Origin: Liopterus haemorrhoidalis
Taxonomy: Eukaryota > Arthropoda > Insecta > Coleoptera > Dytiscidae
Reading direction: 5' to 3'
NCBI GenBank assembly: GCA_963971575.1
Contig: OZ020616.1
Location: forward strand, 26,888,306-26,952,305
DNA length: 64,000 nt
Shown: one piece after another, positions 32,971 through 44,212 of the stretch
How the letters are laid out: every line of letters starts with the position of its first letter
Numbering within the stretch: position 1 is the first letter of the stretch
Translations under genes and position numbers: made by a program
Notes under the pieces: generated by a model
Database searches by the model: none
Told to the model about the DNA's origin: nothing
Seen by the model: the letters and a program-made list of their open reading frames with translations, nothing else

Positions 32971-33993
32971 AAATGTATGTGTAAGATGCTCCCAAATCAA
33001 ATGTCAGTATTAAACTGAGTGAATTTAGTGAAAAGGAATATGTTATTCCCGTATTGCATGTATTGATCGAAACCGAAATATTCAATAAAAGCGGCAAGCA
33101 GCACATTATTAGACACTTGCGGCACAATATTTCCACTTCACCATAAGCCGACATTGTTATGTCGGCTTCCTAGTCATCATTTTTATATTACCTTAATATT
33201 TATGCTCATTCTCATTACTAAATTGGCATAATGTGAACAATTGTTATTAATTTATATGACAGATATTAATAGATAATTTTTATCGCTTTAACCTTTAACT
33301 TTAATATTTTTTGGATGTTTTGTCATGTTTTTTATGAACTGGCCCATTTAGTGACCGGGCATTTGCCCGGTATCCCGCCGTTTGTATACGCCCCTGCATA
33401 TGTACATAGGGACATTTATATTTTTGCCTCAGGTGAAGCAGTATCAAGCATGGCTCTACAGAGAAATAAGAGAATTAGATTTGATAAGAATAGATTGAGT
33501 TTTTACCTACATGAGTTCTACACGAAAGACAACCAAAGGGAACACTAAAAGACGACGATTGGCTTCTGTAGGTTGTACAGTATAAAAACTCGTAACTGAA
33601 TTTTGAAAGCATAAGAATGCAGTTTAGATTTTCGATATAGATGCTACAAATGTGAAGGCATCAAACTAATAAAAATAATAAAGAGAAAATACAATTTATT
33701 TCACAATTTTAAATTTTTTATCTTTTAAATTATATTTTTTATAATTTTCAATTACCTATAATAAAATATTTATCAAATGCAATCTAAAATGGCTCAAATG
33801 CTATCTTAAAGAAATGAATATAAAATTTAAGCTTTAACTAAATACTACTGTTTATGGGAACTTAGCATTACAAAATTCTTTACTACAAGAGATACGAAGG
33901 AGATTAAATCAGGAAAGATGAAGCATTTTACTCTACAAATAAGAATATTAAATTGGAAGAGTAAAAAATCAAATAAAAGAATGATTTAAAAAA
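32971..33993. other. intergenic, small hairpins
   Basis: A perfect 10-bp hairpin AAGCCGACAT-TGTT-ATGTCGGCTT is at 33145-33168, and an ACCGGGCA/GCCCGGT hairpin near 33353. The plus frame 33315-33548 has no recognised domain. Confidence 0.4.
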
Positions 33994-35003
33994 ATTGATG
34001 TGAAGTGTGACTTTTCACACATTTTAGGGTTTCGCAGGTATATAATAAGTGAAGGCGGCATGCTGAGTGTGTAGGACAAATTTTGCTTTATAGTAATCAC
34101 GGCAAAATGAAAGATATTTTTAAATAATTTATCGTCCGTTAATCTAAGAGCTTTAAAAACAAATGTTATGTAAAAATATTTTTTTGTTAATTTTAATTCT
34201 AATACCTAATACCATTATTTAGGTTTCTAAATATGTGCAGTATTTTTATTTTTTATATAGCAAGGTTCATTAAGAATTTTGCGCCTATGGCTTCCATTGG
34301 TCGTCATATGCTCCGCCCCTTTGGGTTCTTATACGTGACACATAGAATGAAAATATAATTCCAACATTCTGACTGGTTATTAAATTTACGCTCTTAAAAA
34401 TTAAATGCTTCATTTGCCAAAATATAACTATAATTTTGACAAAATAATTTAAACAAAATAAAAATGAAAAAAAAACAAAAATGAAATTGTCTCCTCTGCC
34501 CGGGAGCAAACCTTAGTTCGTTGAGTAGCAAGCGAGCAAGCTAGCCATCAGACCATGATACGTCATCTAGTCTAATGTGTTATATAACTATAACTTTTGT
34601 ACATCGTCAACCAAAAAACACAAAAAATATGTTATTTTCCGAAAACATAATCTGATCAAAAATTCCTGTTGTACTATTCCGGTTCACATCAATACATTAC
34701 TTAGAATTTTTTTAAAATTTTTAGTTTAAACCATCTGGGTTACAGGGTGTGGGACAAATTCTTTGGCACAATTTTGGCATAAATCGCATCAAAATAATTT
34801 AACGTACTAAGGGTTTTCATTCGATACCCTAATCAGAATTTTAAAAATATATATATTTTTTTTTCAATGAGCACATATTTGTTTGCCAAATTTCAACTCT
34901 CTAGGTTTAGCCGTTTGGCTACAAATTTTACCGAACAGACAGACAGACAAACGACAAAATGACAGTATAAGGGTTTTTTGGTCATACCTACAAAATCCTA
35001 AAA
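33994..35003 (+). repeat. 1-kb interspersed repeat (family K), copy B
   Basis: Colinear with copy A: ATTGATGTGAAGTGTGAC at the start, GGTTTCGCAGGTA, the (CAGA)n run, TAAGGGTTTTTTGGTCATAC and TACAAAATCCTAAAA at the end. Its central cassette at about 34490-34558 (minus strand CATGGTCTGATGGCTAGC ... AAGGTTTGCTCCCG) is tRNA-like but differs from the cassettes of copies A and C. Confidence 0.75.
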
Positions 35004-35749
35004 ATACATTTTTTAAACACCCTATATATTTTTTAGTTTATCGCATGGTACATGTATCTTTCATCAAATCATACGGGCACTAAAGGTCTAAACCCTATAT
35101 TAAAAATGTTATTAAGACTTGATTAAACTTATATATCCCAGTAAAACAAATATAATATCCATGTTCCATAGCCACGGAATTCGAAATTCTGATAAAAAAC
35201 TTCGTGGCCGATGGAAACGTCCGTTGTGTACGTTTTCTGTTTGTTCTAAACGACCTGCGACAACAAGATTACACACTAGAATGTATAATTTTTATATACT
35301 TGTGTAAAATAACATAAATGTTAATACAAAAACGGAATTTGAAATTACGGGCAAACCACAAAAAACTGGAACTTGGGCGAAATGGGCATATGGAATGACA
35401 TCCTGAGAATATTCTATCAAGATGAAATAAATGTTAAAAATGAAGTCTTATTAACTCATAAATAGATAAAAGAAAGGTTATAAATAGGGAACGGCATATC
35501 AATCGGCAAATATATTCTATGTATTTAATTAAAAATTATGTGTGCATCCCTTCATTAAAATTGTGAATATGATTGTGGTACAATTGTCCAAACAAGTAAC
35601 TGTCTTGAAATGTGTCTACAAAACAAAGTAAAAAGCTTTACCTACTAATTGATTGAACCTATGCAGAGATAAAGTTTTAATGAGATATGATTAACTAATG
35701 TCGTATCATTATTTTAACCATTATAGTTAGCGATTGAAGGTAATTTTTC
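35004..35749. other. intergenic, no feature recognised
   Basis: AT-rich. The segment 35190-35275 repeats text from 30285-30360 (diffuse repeat). No gene. Confidence 0.4.
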
Positions 35750-36210
35750 ACCGACCGCCAACTAATATAAGGGAGGTATTGTGATCATACCGATTTTGAC
35801 ATTTCGAGATTTCGAGGGACTTCCACGAGTTGAGGTCCCTACATAACGTTTTTAATATTTTTAGCATGATGTCTGTCGGTCTGTCTGTCTGTCTAGTGTA
35901 CACGTGTAGAGCAAATTCGGCTAAAAGGATTTTTATGAAACTTCATATTTAAGCTTTTGACATCAATGGCACGAGTTAATCAACTTTTAGTAAAAATCAG
36001 TTAACTAATGGGAGTTTACTCGTGTCGGTTTTAAGATTTTTGTGAATATTTCATAACAGAGACGTGTTTCGAAAAAATTTATTTAACAAAAGTTGCTATA
36101 AAGCAATAACTAACAACTTTTATTGGACACATTTTTTGATAAAGCACCATAAATTAAACAAGTACTTTGTGATGGCGGTCGGTCGTGTGGTGGCCACAGG
36201 TGATTTTTTA
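35750..36210 (-). repeat. 0.6-kb interspersed repeat (family P), copy 3, shortened
   Basis: Begins ACCGACCGCCAACTAATATA and ends GTGGTGGCCACAGGTGATTT. It lacks the part corresponding to AATAACTTGGCCCAATATTT of copy 1, so it has an internal deletion. Confidence 0.7.
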
Positions 36211-36229
36211 CTTTTGATATAATTATAAT

Positions 36230-36420
36230 GAGAGTTGCCGTGGCTCCGTGGTAAGACGGTTGTCTACGGAGCACAGGGACGCGGGTTCGAGACCCCCCCA
36301 TATCCTTCGGATTTTTATCTTCCGATATTGTGCAGTCAGCTCTGAGGTCAACTCAGCCTCAAGTATTTCATAATGAAAATGAGTACCTATTTATACAGGG
36401 ATAATAGGACCGGTCGAAAC
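36230..36420 (+). mobile_element. tRNA-derived SINE (family C)
   Basis: A tRNA-like head, GAGTTGCCGTGGCTCCGTGG (box A region) to GCGGGTTCGAGACCCCCC (box B), spans about 36232-36300. A ~120-bp body with CAGCCTCAAGTATTTCATAA follows. The 3' boundary is not sharp and no clear duplication is seen. A true tRNA is unlikely because the anticodon and acceptor stems do not close cleanly. Confidence 0.65.
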
Positions 36421-36970
36421 GTCACATTGACCACGTGACTTTTATATCTATAGCCGGCGGTCTAGAAACGGAGAACTTACCTTCTCTGCCCCTTATACGC
36501 CTAGGTGTTGGGATTCTATTATTTATTTTATTACTTCATTTTATAATAATAATGAAAAAGAAAGTATCTAATTTGTCGATCGACCTCTTACAAACTTGTA
36601 TCGATCCCTAGGAAGTCTGTACCGACCGCGTTGGGACCCCCTGTTCTATTGTTTTCAAATCTAATGTTCTTATTTATCTTCATCTTTTCTTATTTAACCT
36701 CCTTCGTATTTTATAATAAAGAAATGAATAGTGCTTAAATAGTTCTCAAAAACATCCTGTATCAATAAATTTTAGTTTTAACTAAAACCAATGGTTCTGA
36801 GTGAAAAACTAAGGAATATGTTTTGACGAACATCAGTCAAAACTAGTTTTACCCAGAAAATTTTAGTTTTGACAGCTTTCGGATTTTAACGGTAAAATAA
36901 TCAGGATTTAAAATCAAAACTCACAATATACTACACTAATTATTGTCCGTAGTGGCAAGATCTCACAAAA
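36421..36970. other. intergenic, no feature recognised
   Basis: AT-rich with GGACCGGTC near 36408. No gene or clear repeat. Confidence 0.4.
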
Positions 36971-36978
36971 GTTGGAGA

Positions 36979-37504
36979 CAAGGCCGGCGCTAGGCATGTG
37001 CAGTGGCACATGGCCTCGCGGCCCAACAGGCCTCGCGCATGGTGCGAACTTTCTGAACCGCGCGTACTCGCCTATACCAAACTCCCATCTGAATTGTATA
37101 TGTAGTTTTCGAGCGCGCTGAAAATAGAAAGAAGAAAACGGGTGGGGTGCTTTGCATCAGCTGTGAAACGCTGTGATTCCCCGAATACGAGAAAAAAATC
37201 ACACAGCCGAAAGTTGTTATTGATAGTACAACATTCACTAAATGTATCCCTCATTATAATATATACATTTGAAACATTATAGAAGTATCTAATATGTAAA
37301 CATAGCGTGGTAGCGGACAGCACCAGGTAAGGAAAATTACAATTTGACTGATGTATCTCGTTCATTCCGCCATTATGCGTGGTCCATCATTATTGAACCA
37401 GACCTTTTTGACCACCGCGTCAATATAAATTTTTCTTGTCAATCTCGCACATGGCCTCGCGCCTGCCCTGGCACATGGCCTCGCAAATCCTAGCGCCGGC
37501 CCTG
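36979..37504. mobile_element. non-autonomous hAT element, 526 bp
   Basis: Ends CARGGCCGGCGCTAGG / CCTAGCGCCGGCCCTG with a perfect 8-bp duplication GTTGGAGA (36971-36978 and 37505-37512). Subterminal GCACATGGCCTCGCG words are repeated at both ends. The interior is noncoding; minus-strand frames there are incidental. Confidence 0.9.
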
Positions 37505-37544
37505 GTTGGAGATATTAGCTAATAGTATATGGTGTTGATCTAAT

Positions 37545-37625
37545 AGATTTAACAAACCAAGTTGGAGGGGTTGTGTGAGTAAGACCAGATATCAACCTGG
37601 CTGACAGTGCTTAAGAGAAGGGTGC
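37545..37625 (+). repeat. LINE 3'-end fragment
   Basis: GGTTGTGTGAGTAAGACCAG ... CTGACAGTGCTTAAGAGAAG is colinear with the last ~75 bp of the LINE fragments at 43575-43775 and 55650-56240. Confidence 0.55.
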
Positions 37626-38384
37626 GTATATATTTCTGTTTTATCACCAGTTCTTCAAAATGCATAATTGAATATACATGCATGAAATTATGTTTTAATC
37701 CGCTTTACATGGACAGTTACCTTCGAACAGGATTTCCTAAAACTTTGCCACCTTCTTTAACAAAAATAAACAAAATAGAAAATAAACTCCGATAGAAACT
37801 TTTCGGTATTTCTTTCATTAGAGGAACGTGGTTTCAAATACTTTGTGTTATATGATTAGACCACCCTGTTTGAAGTTTTCTTTGCAACACGTTAACAACA
37901 TTCTTAACATATAACAAAAGGTGATTAGAACTTTTTCAGACAGATCTCTGTAATCTGCATATCTAACATTCTATTATCTCGGGTTTAACAATATTGCACA
38001 TTTATTTTCAAAGGTAGTGAATAAATTGAAATGAGTATACCTTATTTTGAAGAATTACAGAAAAAGGGAGTTAAATAATCTATTGCAACTTCGAAGTCCA
38101 AACAAAAAAATATTTGTTGGAAAAACTTTGATAGTTAACTTCGCTTATTATATAATAAAATTTTTAGGATTATTGGAAAACATAGAAGTACAACATATTA
38201 AATTTCATGCAAGGTCTTAAGTTAAAGCTCTTAATACTTAAATTCACAAACGAAAAATTATTTTGAATCTTGACTTTGATGATAAAAATAAAAATATTGT
38301 CCTATACTACGTAATTTACCGTATTTATAAAAATGTCAAAAAAATTTCGCAAAAATATGAAAAGTTATAAATATTTATTAAGCT
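37626..38384. other. intergenic, no feature recognised
   Basis: AT-rich, no gene or repeat recognised. Confidence 0.4.
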
Positions 38385-38790
38385 GTATCAAAAAATGTCT
38401 CAAATAAATTTGTTAGTTGCAAACTTGAATTGCAACTTTTGTAAATTAATTTTTATCCATATTTTTTTCTGTTGCAAAATATTTGTGAAACACATATAAG
38501 TAACAGCAGTAAACTATTCATTCCGGTAGATGAATCTGTCCCAAAAGTTGATTAAATTGAGATATTCACGTCCGAAGCTTATGTATAGAATTTCTTAAAT
38601 AAGTGTATGTTAAACCGAATTTGTTCTACACGCTTCCACAGACTGACAGACAAACGGACATCACCATAAAAACACTTGATTCGTGTTACAAAAGGCCTAA
38701 TTCGGACTTATCTGTAAAAATCTCGAAATCAAAATTAATATGGTTAAAGTACCTCCCTCTCTTTATGCGACGGTCGCTAAAAACCATATA
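38385..38790 (+). repeat. 0.6-kb interspersed repeat (family P), diverged copy 5
   Basis: Retains AAAAAATGTCTCAAATAAA, GTTAGTTGCAA, CCGAATTTGTTCTACACG, a CAGACTGACAGACAAACGGA tract and TGCGACGGTCGCTAAAA at the end, in the order of the other copies but clearly older. Confidence 0.6.
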
Positions 38791-39255
38791 ATTCAAATTT
38801 TTTGAACGCAAGTGATTTTATGGATCAATATTGTAACGTGTTCGGGTTCTTCAAACAAAAACGAAGAATTTTGTAGAAAATAAAATTTATTTACACTTAT
38901 ATTTTTGTAGTATACCGAATACTAACAACACTTTTCGCCCGAAGGCACAAACTGTTCGTGTACTTGCCTGAGCAAATATAAAAACTGACTGCCTACATAA
39001 AAATATCTCGTTACCAAGTAAACTCGGTTCGAGAGTTACAATGTTCCATGTTATTCTAAAGACTTCTAGATTATTCCATGGTTTCCATAGATATGACTTA
39101 CTAGAACTTTCCAGATTATTCCACGAAATTCCTCCATAGGCATCCCATAATGGAAATTAAAACATTTTCGTCACAATATAGTAAAATATGTGACAAAATA
39201 TCAAGTTTTCAGTATTTATAAATTATTCTGTAAGATCTTGAATAACGTTTAGGGT
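38791..39255. other. intergenic, no feature recognised
   Basis: AT-rich with repeated TCTAGATTATTCCA words (39062-39125). No gene. Confidence 0.35.
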
Positions 39256-39440
39256 ATGTTTGTACAGTTTAATGCAGACACTATTAATTTGAAACAATAT
39301 GTTGACGAAACTTGTAGACCATTGCAGCTGAGGGTCAATGGGCATAGGAAGAAAGTTCACCATGATGAAATTTATAACATGTTCCAAACTGGTCGAACAT
39401 ATTTGGGAAAATCAACATCATTTTTAATGGAGCGATGCTA
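39256..39440 (+). pseudogene. GIY-YIG nuclease fragment, Penelope-like retroelement
   Basis: The frame contains QYVDETCRPLQLRVNGHRKK. This matches the start of the GIY-YIG endonuclease region carried at the C-terminus of Penelope-like retroelement proteins (Y-V-G-E-T-x-R-P-L-x-x-R-x-x-x-H-R). The Gly of the motif is replaced by Asp (YVDET), and downstream residues are shortened. The frame is cut at 39441 by an inserted LINE end. In intact elements the domain nicks target DNA. The reverse transcriptase part is missing upstream. Confidence 0.6.
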
Positions 39441-39835
39441 AACCCGTAATAATAATAATAATAATAATTTTTTTATTAGGTACCATAATAACAATATTAC
39501 AGAGACGAAAAAGAAAATACATATAATAATAAACATAAAATGGTGCCTAAAAGGTACAAGATCAGCTAAAAGCTGCTCTACCTCTTGTAGATTACTTAAA
39601 ATGATTACTTAAAATGAAGCTGGAGACGTAGTTTATGACGGAAGCTGTTGACGGACAGCGACTTCAAACTAGACGGTACTGTATTATAAATATTAGCCAC
39701 TTGATATGAAAAGGATCGCTCGAACTGTTTTGTGAAATGTTTAGGCATAGTTATTATAATGTATGAGGAAACAAGTTTAAGAATAACTTGAAAAAGTCTG
39801 CATTGATAGAAAACTCTGGAGATGCTCTCAGCCAA
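39441..39835 (-). pseudogene. non-LTR retrotransposon 3' end (5'-truncated insertion)
   Basis: The minus frame ends FERSFSYQVANIYNTVPSSL ... SVNSFRHKLRLQL, the usual C-terminus of a LINE reverse transcriptase (a SFSYR...WN.LP...K...SF...L pattern). A stop and a (TTA)n-type tail follow, seen as TAATAATAATAA at 39446-39466 on the plus strand. It lies between the GIY-YIG fragment and the Penelope-like tail. Confidence 0.7.
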
Positions 39836-40146
39836 ACCAACGTAGAGTTTCCTCGTCAGTGTCTACCTGTTATCAAAAATAACCTTCCTAATTCTCAAGT
39901 CACCAATCCGTTAATAAACACGTCATTATCACATGTACATGTGAAAAACAACCTTAATCCGGTCATTAAGCCCAGAGTCCTTATTGACCCTGTCCATAGC
40001 TTTAATCAACCGACCAATGTTAACACACTTACCACGACATCCCATCCCTACAACACTCGGTATAAAAATTCTAGGTAATTGCAAATGTTTATCACTCTTG
40101 TGATTGCTGAAGACGGAAACAGATTGTTGGGCAGTTTCCGAAACGT
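39788..40146 (+). pseudogene. Penelope-like element tail with CTGAAGA hairpin
   Basis: A plus frame to 40078 ends SHPYNTRYKNSR. About 28 bp beyond the stop comes CTGAAGA, one base, GGAAAC, 13-nt loop, GTTTCC, GAAACG (40107-40145). Position and orientation fit the 3' end of the element whose GIY-YIG fragment lies at 39256. The frame has no catalytic motif and may be only the C-terminal tail. Confidence 0.45.
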
Positions 40147-40649
40147 CCATATTTTTATTTAATGAAGTATATGTCTCTTTGATACTAATACTCAATATAA
40201 TATATAGCACTATTCTAGACTAATACTAGCAGTAATGGCAAACGTCCAAAATAATGGTGGCCGCATAAAAACTAGACCATGGCAAAATAATTTCAAATAC
40301 AATTGATTGCACCAAAATGCCAGCTGCCTAGTATTAAAGCTTGGATCATAATTTGAATCATTTTCTACGGATTTGGTCCTTGATTTAAATGTTGCATTAC
40401 CTACGTTTACTGTAGAAGTCTGGATTAGGTAACAGCGTGCTGACATTAAAACATGTTGAACGGTGTAACGTTTAATGGGGTTTTACCATTTATCTATCAT
40501 TATACGAAAGCTAATAACTAATAATTAAGAATTTCGAATTGAAATATTTTACAAAACTCACTGATGTTTGCCAAAATTATATAGGCCTGGCAAATGTCTC
40601 AATGTTTTGGTAACTAGTTAATTCCTGACAAAGCAATTTATTGATTTTA
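40147..40649. other. intergenic, no feature recognised
   Basis: AT-rich, no gene recognised. Confidence 0.4.
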
Positions 40650-41520
40650 AATTGATGAAAACTGTGAATTTTCACACATTTCAGCATTTTGTATGTATTT
40701 AATAAGTGTCAACAAGTATGCAATATAAGCCAACAGAATGCTAATAATATTTTTTTGATAATAATTTCTGTTCGTTAATATTTATTACACACATGAACTC
40801 GATTTTCTGCTAGCGGTTAATTTCAAAAGAAGACATATACCACCATAGCCATAAATACAAAAAATCCATAACATTATTAGCCATTAATGAAAAAAAAAAT
40901 GAAAAATGAAAAAAAATTAATTTTGTTAAAAACACAAACACTACAATATTTTTCAAAAACGCAAACTGATCAAAAATTCCTCCCGTACGTGTCGGGCTCG
41001 GATCAATGTACATTACCTATAATTTTTTCAAATTTTTAGTTTTACCCCTTTATATTATAGGGTGCGGGACAACTTTTTTAGCACATTTTGGTTAAAATCG
41101 TGTTAAAAGAAACGAATTTTAAATAACTACTTTTCGTTCCTTAATCTACGTATTAAGCTTTATTTTGATACCACACAATAATTTTTTTTTAATATTTTTA
41201 AAATCAATATACTATATGGAGAATTTTTTCAGATTTTTAGAGCAACCCCTCTGGGAGATAGGATGTGATACAAAAGTTTTTTCAAATATTTTTTGCAAAA
41301 ATTCCACAAAAAAAAAACTTTTTTTCTGAATTATAAAATTTTGTTTTCAGGTTTCATTTCATCCCACTTAAAATTTTAAAAATATATTATTTTTTTCATT
41401 AAATATATATTTGTTTATATCGGTTTTGTGATGGGTCTTTTTGAACTCCTTATATGTGAGTATTTTTCCCATATGTGGTTCAAAGAGTTGTATAAGCGTG
41501 CCAATTTTCAACATTCTTTC
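40650..41520 (+). repeat. 1-kb interspersed repeat (family K), diverged copy D
   Basis: Starts ATTGATGAAAACTGTGAATT and CACACATTTCAG, then shares CTGATCAAAAATTCCT, ATGTACATTAC, GGGTGCGGGACAA and CAAAGAGTTGTATAAGCGTG with copies A-C. It stops before the (CAGA)n end and lacks a clear tRNA-like cassette. Confidence 0.65.
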
Positions 41521-41902
41521 TTTTTTCCTATAGTAGACTTATTTAATCAACCTAAACTATTTCCGAACTCTTATGTTGGTACTGCTGACCTTCAGGGCGA
41601 GCGTGTAATTTTGTGGGGCAGTTTTTAAAATTATGAATATGTCAGTTAAAAAACAATTTGATATAAAATTTTATTATTATATTTATTAAGGCAACGAATA
41701 GCAAACTAATTAAATCATAATTTTGCTAACCAGGACGAATATATCTACGAAATTATGAAACTAAAAGTTTTTTTGTAGCCTTTGAGCGGAAGAAAACCAG
41801 CTCTATGCCCATTCCTTAAGCGATAGTCAGGGGATCTCCATCGAAGTAATAAAATTCCTTACTTTTAAGATAGGCTTTTCTTTCATACGTGATCTAATGC
41901 AC
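41521..41902. other. intergenic, no feature recognised
   Basis: AT-rich, no gene recognised. Confidence 0.4.
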
Positions 41903-42068
41903 CAGGCTCGGCGCTAGTGTACTTGGCGCCTTTATGCAAGAATTTATAAAGCGCCCTAGAATTATTGTTATTATAATTACATAATATTGCCGGTTATAAA
42001 CTTGGCACCTCTGGCATCAAGCGCCCTTATGCCTTGCATTACCCGCGGAGTGCGTTCCGCCGGCCCTT
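41903..42068. mobile_element. possible small hAT-like MITE
   Basis: CAGGCTCGGCGCTAG at the left and a degenerate inverse GCGTTCCGCCGGCCC at the right, with GGCGCC/GCGCCC words inside, resemble a shorter relative of the element at 36979. No exact 8-bp duplication is seen. Confidence 0.4.
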
Positions 42069-42086
42069 AATCTATAATCTGTAATG

Positions 42087-42206
42087 CAGCGGTTCTTAAT
42101 CTATGAGTCGCGAAGCATATTTCTTGGGTCGAGCAATTTTTTTAGGTCGCGACATGAACATATTTCTCAAATATGGGTCGCGGCTTAAAAAGGTTAAGAA
42201 CCACTG
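42087..42206. mobile_element. 120-bp hAT MITE
   Basis: Ends CAGCGGTTCTTAATCT / AGGTTAAGAACCACTG (CAGYGGTTCTYAA is a common hAT terminus), with a perfect 8-bp duplication CTGTAATG (42079-42086 and 42207-42214). GTCGCGA words lie inverted inside. Confidence 0.9.
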
Positions 42207-42420
42207 CTGTAATGCACTAATAGAAGTGGTATAATAAAAGAGAAAATATAATACAAATAAAATAAGCACAGATACCACAAACAAAAACTAAACACGCCTG
42301 TATCACAAAATAGATTTCTCATTAAAATAATATTTCTTTAAGGAACTCAATACATAGCAAAAGCACCAATTACAATATCATATTTATAACCCTATTCATT
42401 TTTCAGATCTATGTCTACAC

Positions 42421-42460
42421 GAATATACCGATGTCGAGTTAACCCGACATCGGTATATTC
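42421..42460. repeat. perfect 16-bp stem hairpin
   Basis: GAATATACCGATGTCG (42421-42436), loop AGTTAACC, then the exact inverse to 42460, followed by TAG. The function is unknown. The G+C-containing perfect stem stands out from the AT-rich surroundings. Confidence 0.85.
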
Positions 42461-42808
42461 TAGTAAAGAGAGTAAGTAGAGTATTTAATATTTAGTGTTG
42501 TGATATGCTTGCCGATTCTCACACGCATAATACGTGGGGCGTTACTAATATTATGTTTCGGCACCATGAGTTAGGTCCACTTTAGCCTTTTGTGGGAACC
42601 AGCTACCCTTCAGTGAAAACCCAACCCACCCAACTGAAATAACACGCAGATCCCCATCGCCTGCATAGAGTTTTCCTTCTAATTGACAGTTGATAAATAA
42701 GTACATGGATGCCATTGTTTGCTTTTAATACTATTTGTAACAGTTTTTACTACTATTATATTAGTAATTGTGGGTATTATAGAAATCTAACATAAATGAA
42801 ATCAACTA

Positions 42809-42847
42809 ATAATTAGGTATTATGTTATAAACATAATACCTAATTAT
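42809..42847. repeat. perfect 17-bp stem hairpin
   Basis: ATAATTAGGTATTATGT (42809-42825), 5-nt loop TATAA, exact inverse 42831-42847. AT-rich; could be a replication-slippage palindrome. Confidence 0.8.
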
Positions 42848-43574
42848 AGTATAACTATATTTGTGGAGAACTCGATAATTATTTTTTTCGATGTGAACAT
42901 TCCAACTACTTCACTCTTGTTCTGATTGGACGAAAATACATTTAAATCACTTTTAATGTCTTTTCGTCTAGTCACAGCAAGAGTGACGTAGCTCTAATGT
43001 TTGCATCGACTGCATGATCTCCTTGAATAAAGTATAAAGAAAGATAGTCTACAATATTCGCGACTGAAAAGAACGTTGGCGGCGCTGCGTACAACAGCTG
43101 ATGGCGGACGAGAAGCGTATATGTCAGAAGTTTTTTCTTAATATTTATCTGTTCAAACAATATTTCGGCAAAAAAGCACTGTATTTAAGTCACTATATTT
43201 TAAAATACTTCTTAATTCACATAAACTGCAGCACAATACGCTACAAATATTATCCAAATATACGCATCTATTTAATTTAGCCAGTCACCACCAGATGTCT
43301 CACTGTTATTTGCAGTCGCGAATAAGAGCAAATATAATTTGAGGCAATATCTGATATTTTATTTCGTCCTCATACTTCATTTTTACACGTTTTAATAAGA
43401 TTTTAACACAATATCCACTTAAAAATGCAGTATATCTCTGTCTTTTTGTCCGAGACAAAGACACATAAATGGTACCCTAAAACTATAATCATCTAATTTC
43501 TTATTTACATTACGCCAAAAATATGTAGATATGTTACGGTAAATTTACATTTTATAATAGTATAGATTAAACTA
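42848..43574. other. intergenic, no feature recognised
   Basis: No gene recognised; 42207-42808 apart from the two hairpins is likewise empty. Confidence 0.4.
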
Positions 43575-43775
43575 TAGATTTAGATTGAACGCCCATCGAT
43601 CAGTGGGAAGACCACGTAAGAGATGGAGAGATCAACTAACTGAAGATTTAACTAAGTATTTGTATATAGAACACATGGAAAGACCTGACAGTTAACATAT
43701 CAAGATGAGGAGGACTTGTGTGAGTGAGGCCAAACGTAACTCGACTGACAGTTTCCAATGAAGAAGAAGAAGAAC
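43575..43775 (+). pseudogene. LINE 3'-end fragment with (GAA)n tail
   Basis: GATTGAACGCCCATCGATCA, AGACCACGTAAGAGATGGAG, and a GAAGAAGAAGAA end are colinear with 56040-56235 at 55650-56240. The encoded motif is GRPRKRWRDQLTEDLT, the conserved Cys/Arg/Trp-rich C-terminus of RTE-like LINE polyproteins. Truncated. Confidence 0.7.
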
Positions 43776-44112
43776 AAGTTATATTAATAAAATAGTCATT
43801 TAAAATTTTCAAACAATTTGTCACTGAGTTCCTAGTTCAAACTCTCTATCTATACCTACTTTCATAATTATATATACTTTTTATCTTTATGCAGTGAGTT
43901 TTTTTTTACACCCTTTCCAATTTTAATATAAAAGTGCATTAGAGCATTTTTCCTATATTCGGCTAATGACGGCCTATGACGGTGTAAAGGTTTTTCTGGT
44001 CATAATTACAAAATCCTAAAAATATGAAACTGCACCCACACTTCAATGATTCTGTATAACAGCAGGAAAATAGCACAAACTGAATTAAAATATTTAAATA
44101 ACTTCCATAAAA
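43776..44112. other. intergenic with family-K end fragment
   Basis: TAAAGGTTTTTCTGGTCATA and TACAAAATCCTAAAA at 43985-44023 is a detached 3' end of the 1-kb repeat. The rest is unremarkable. Confidence 0.45.
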
Positions 44113-44212
44113 TATCAGCTGTGGCCATCATAGGACCGACCGCCATCACAAAGTACTTGTATAAAATACATTCTAGCAGCAGAGTAGAAATAACTTGGCC
44201 CAATATTTTCTA

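Noticed and set aside
36232..36300. Functional tRNA gene
   Set aside because: tRNA-like head without clean anticodon and acceptor stems, followed by a SINE-like body.
42421..42470. Helitron 3' end
   Set aside because: The hairpin touches CTAG directly instead of lying about ten bases before it, and no second copy or 5' TC end is visible.
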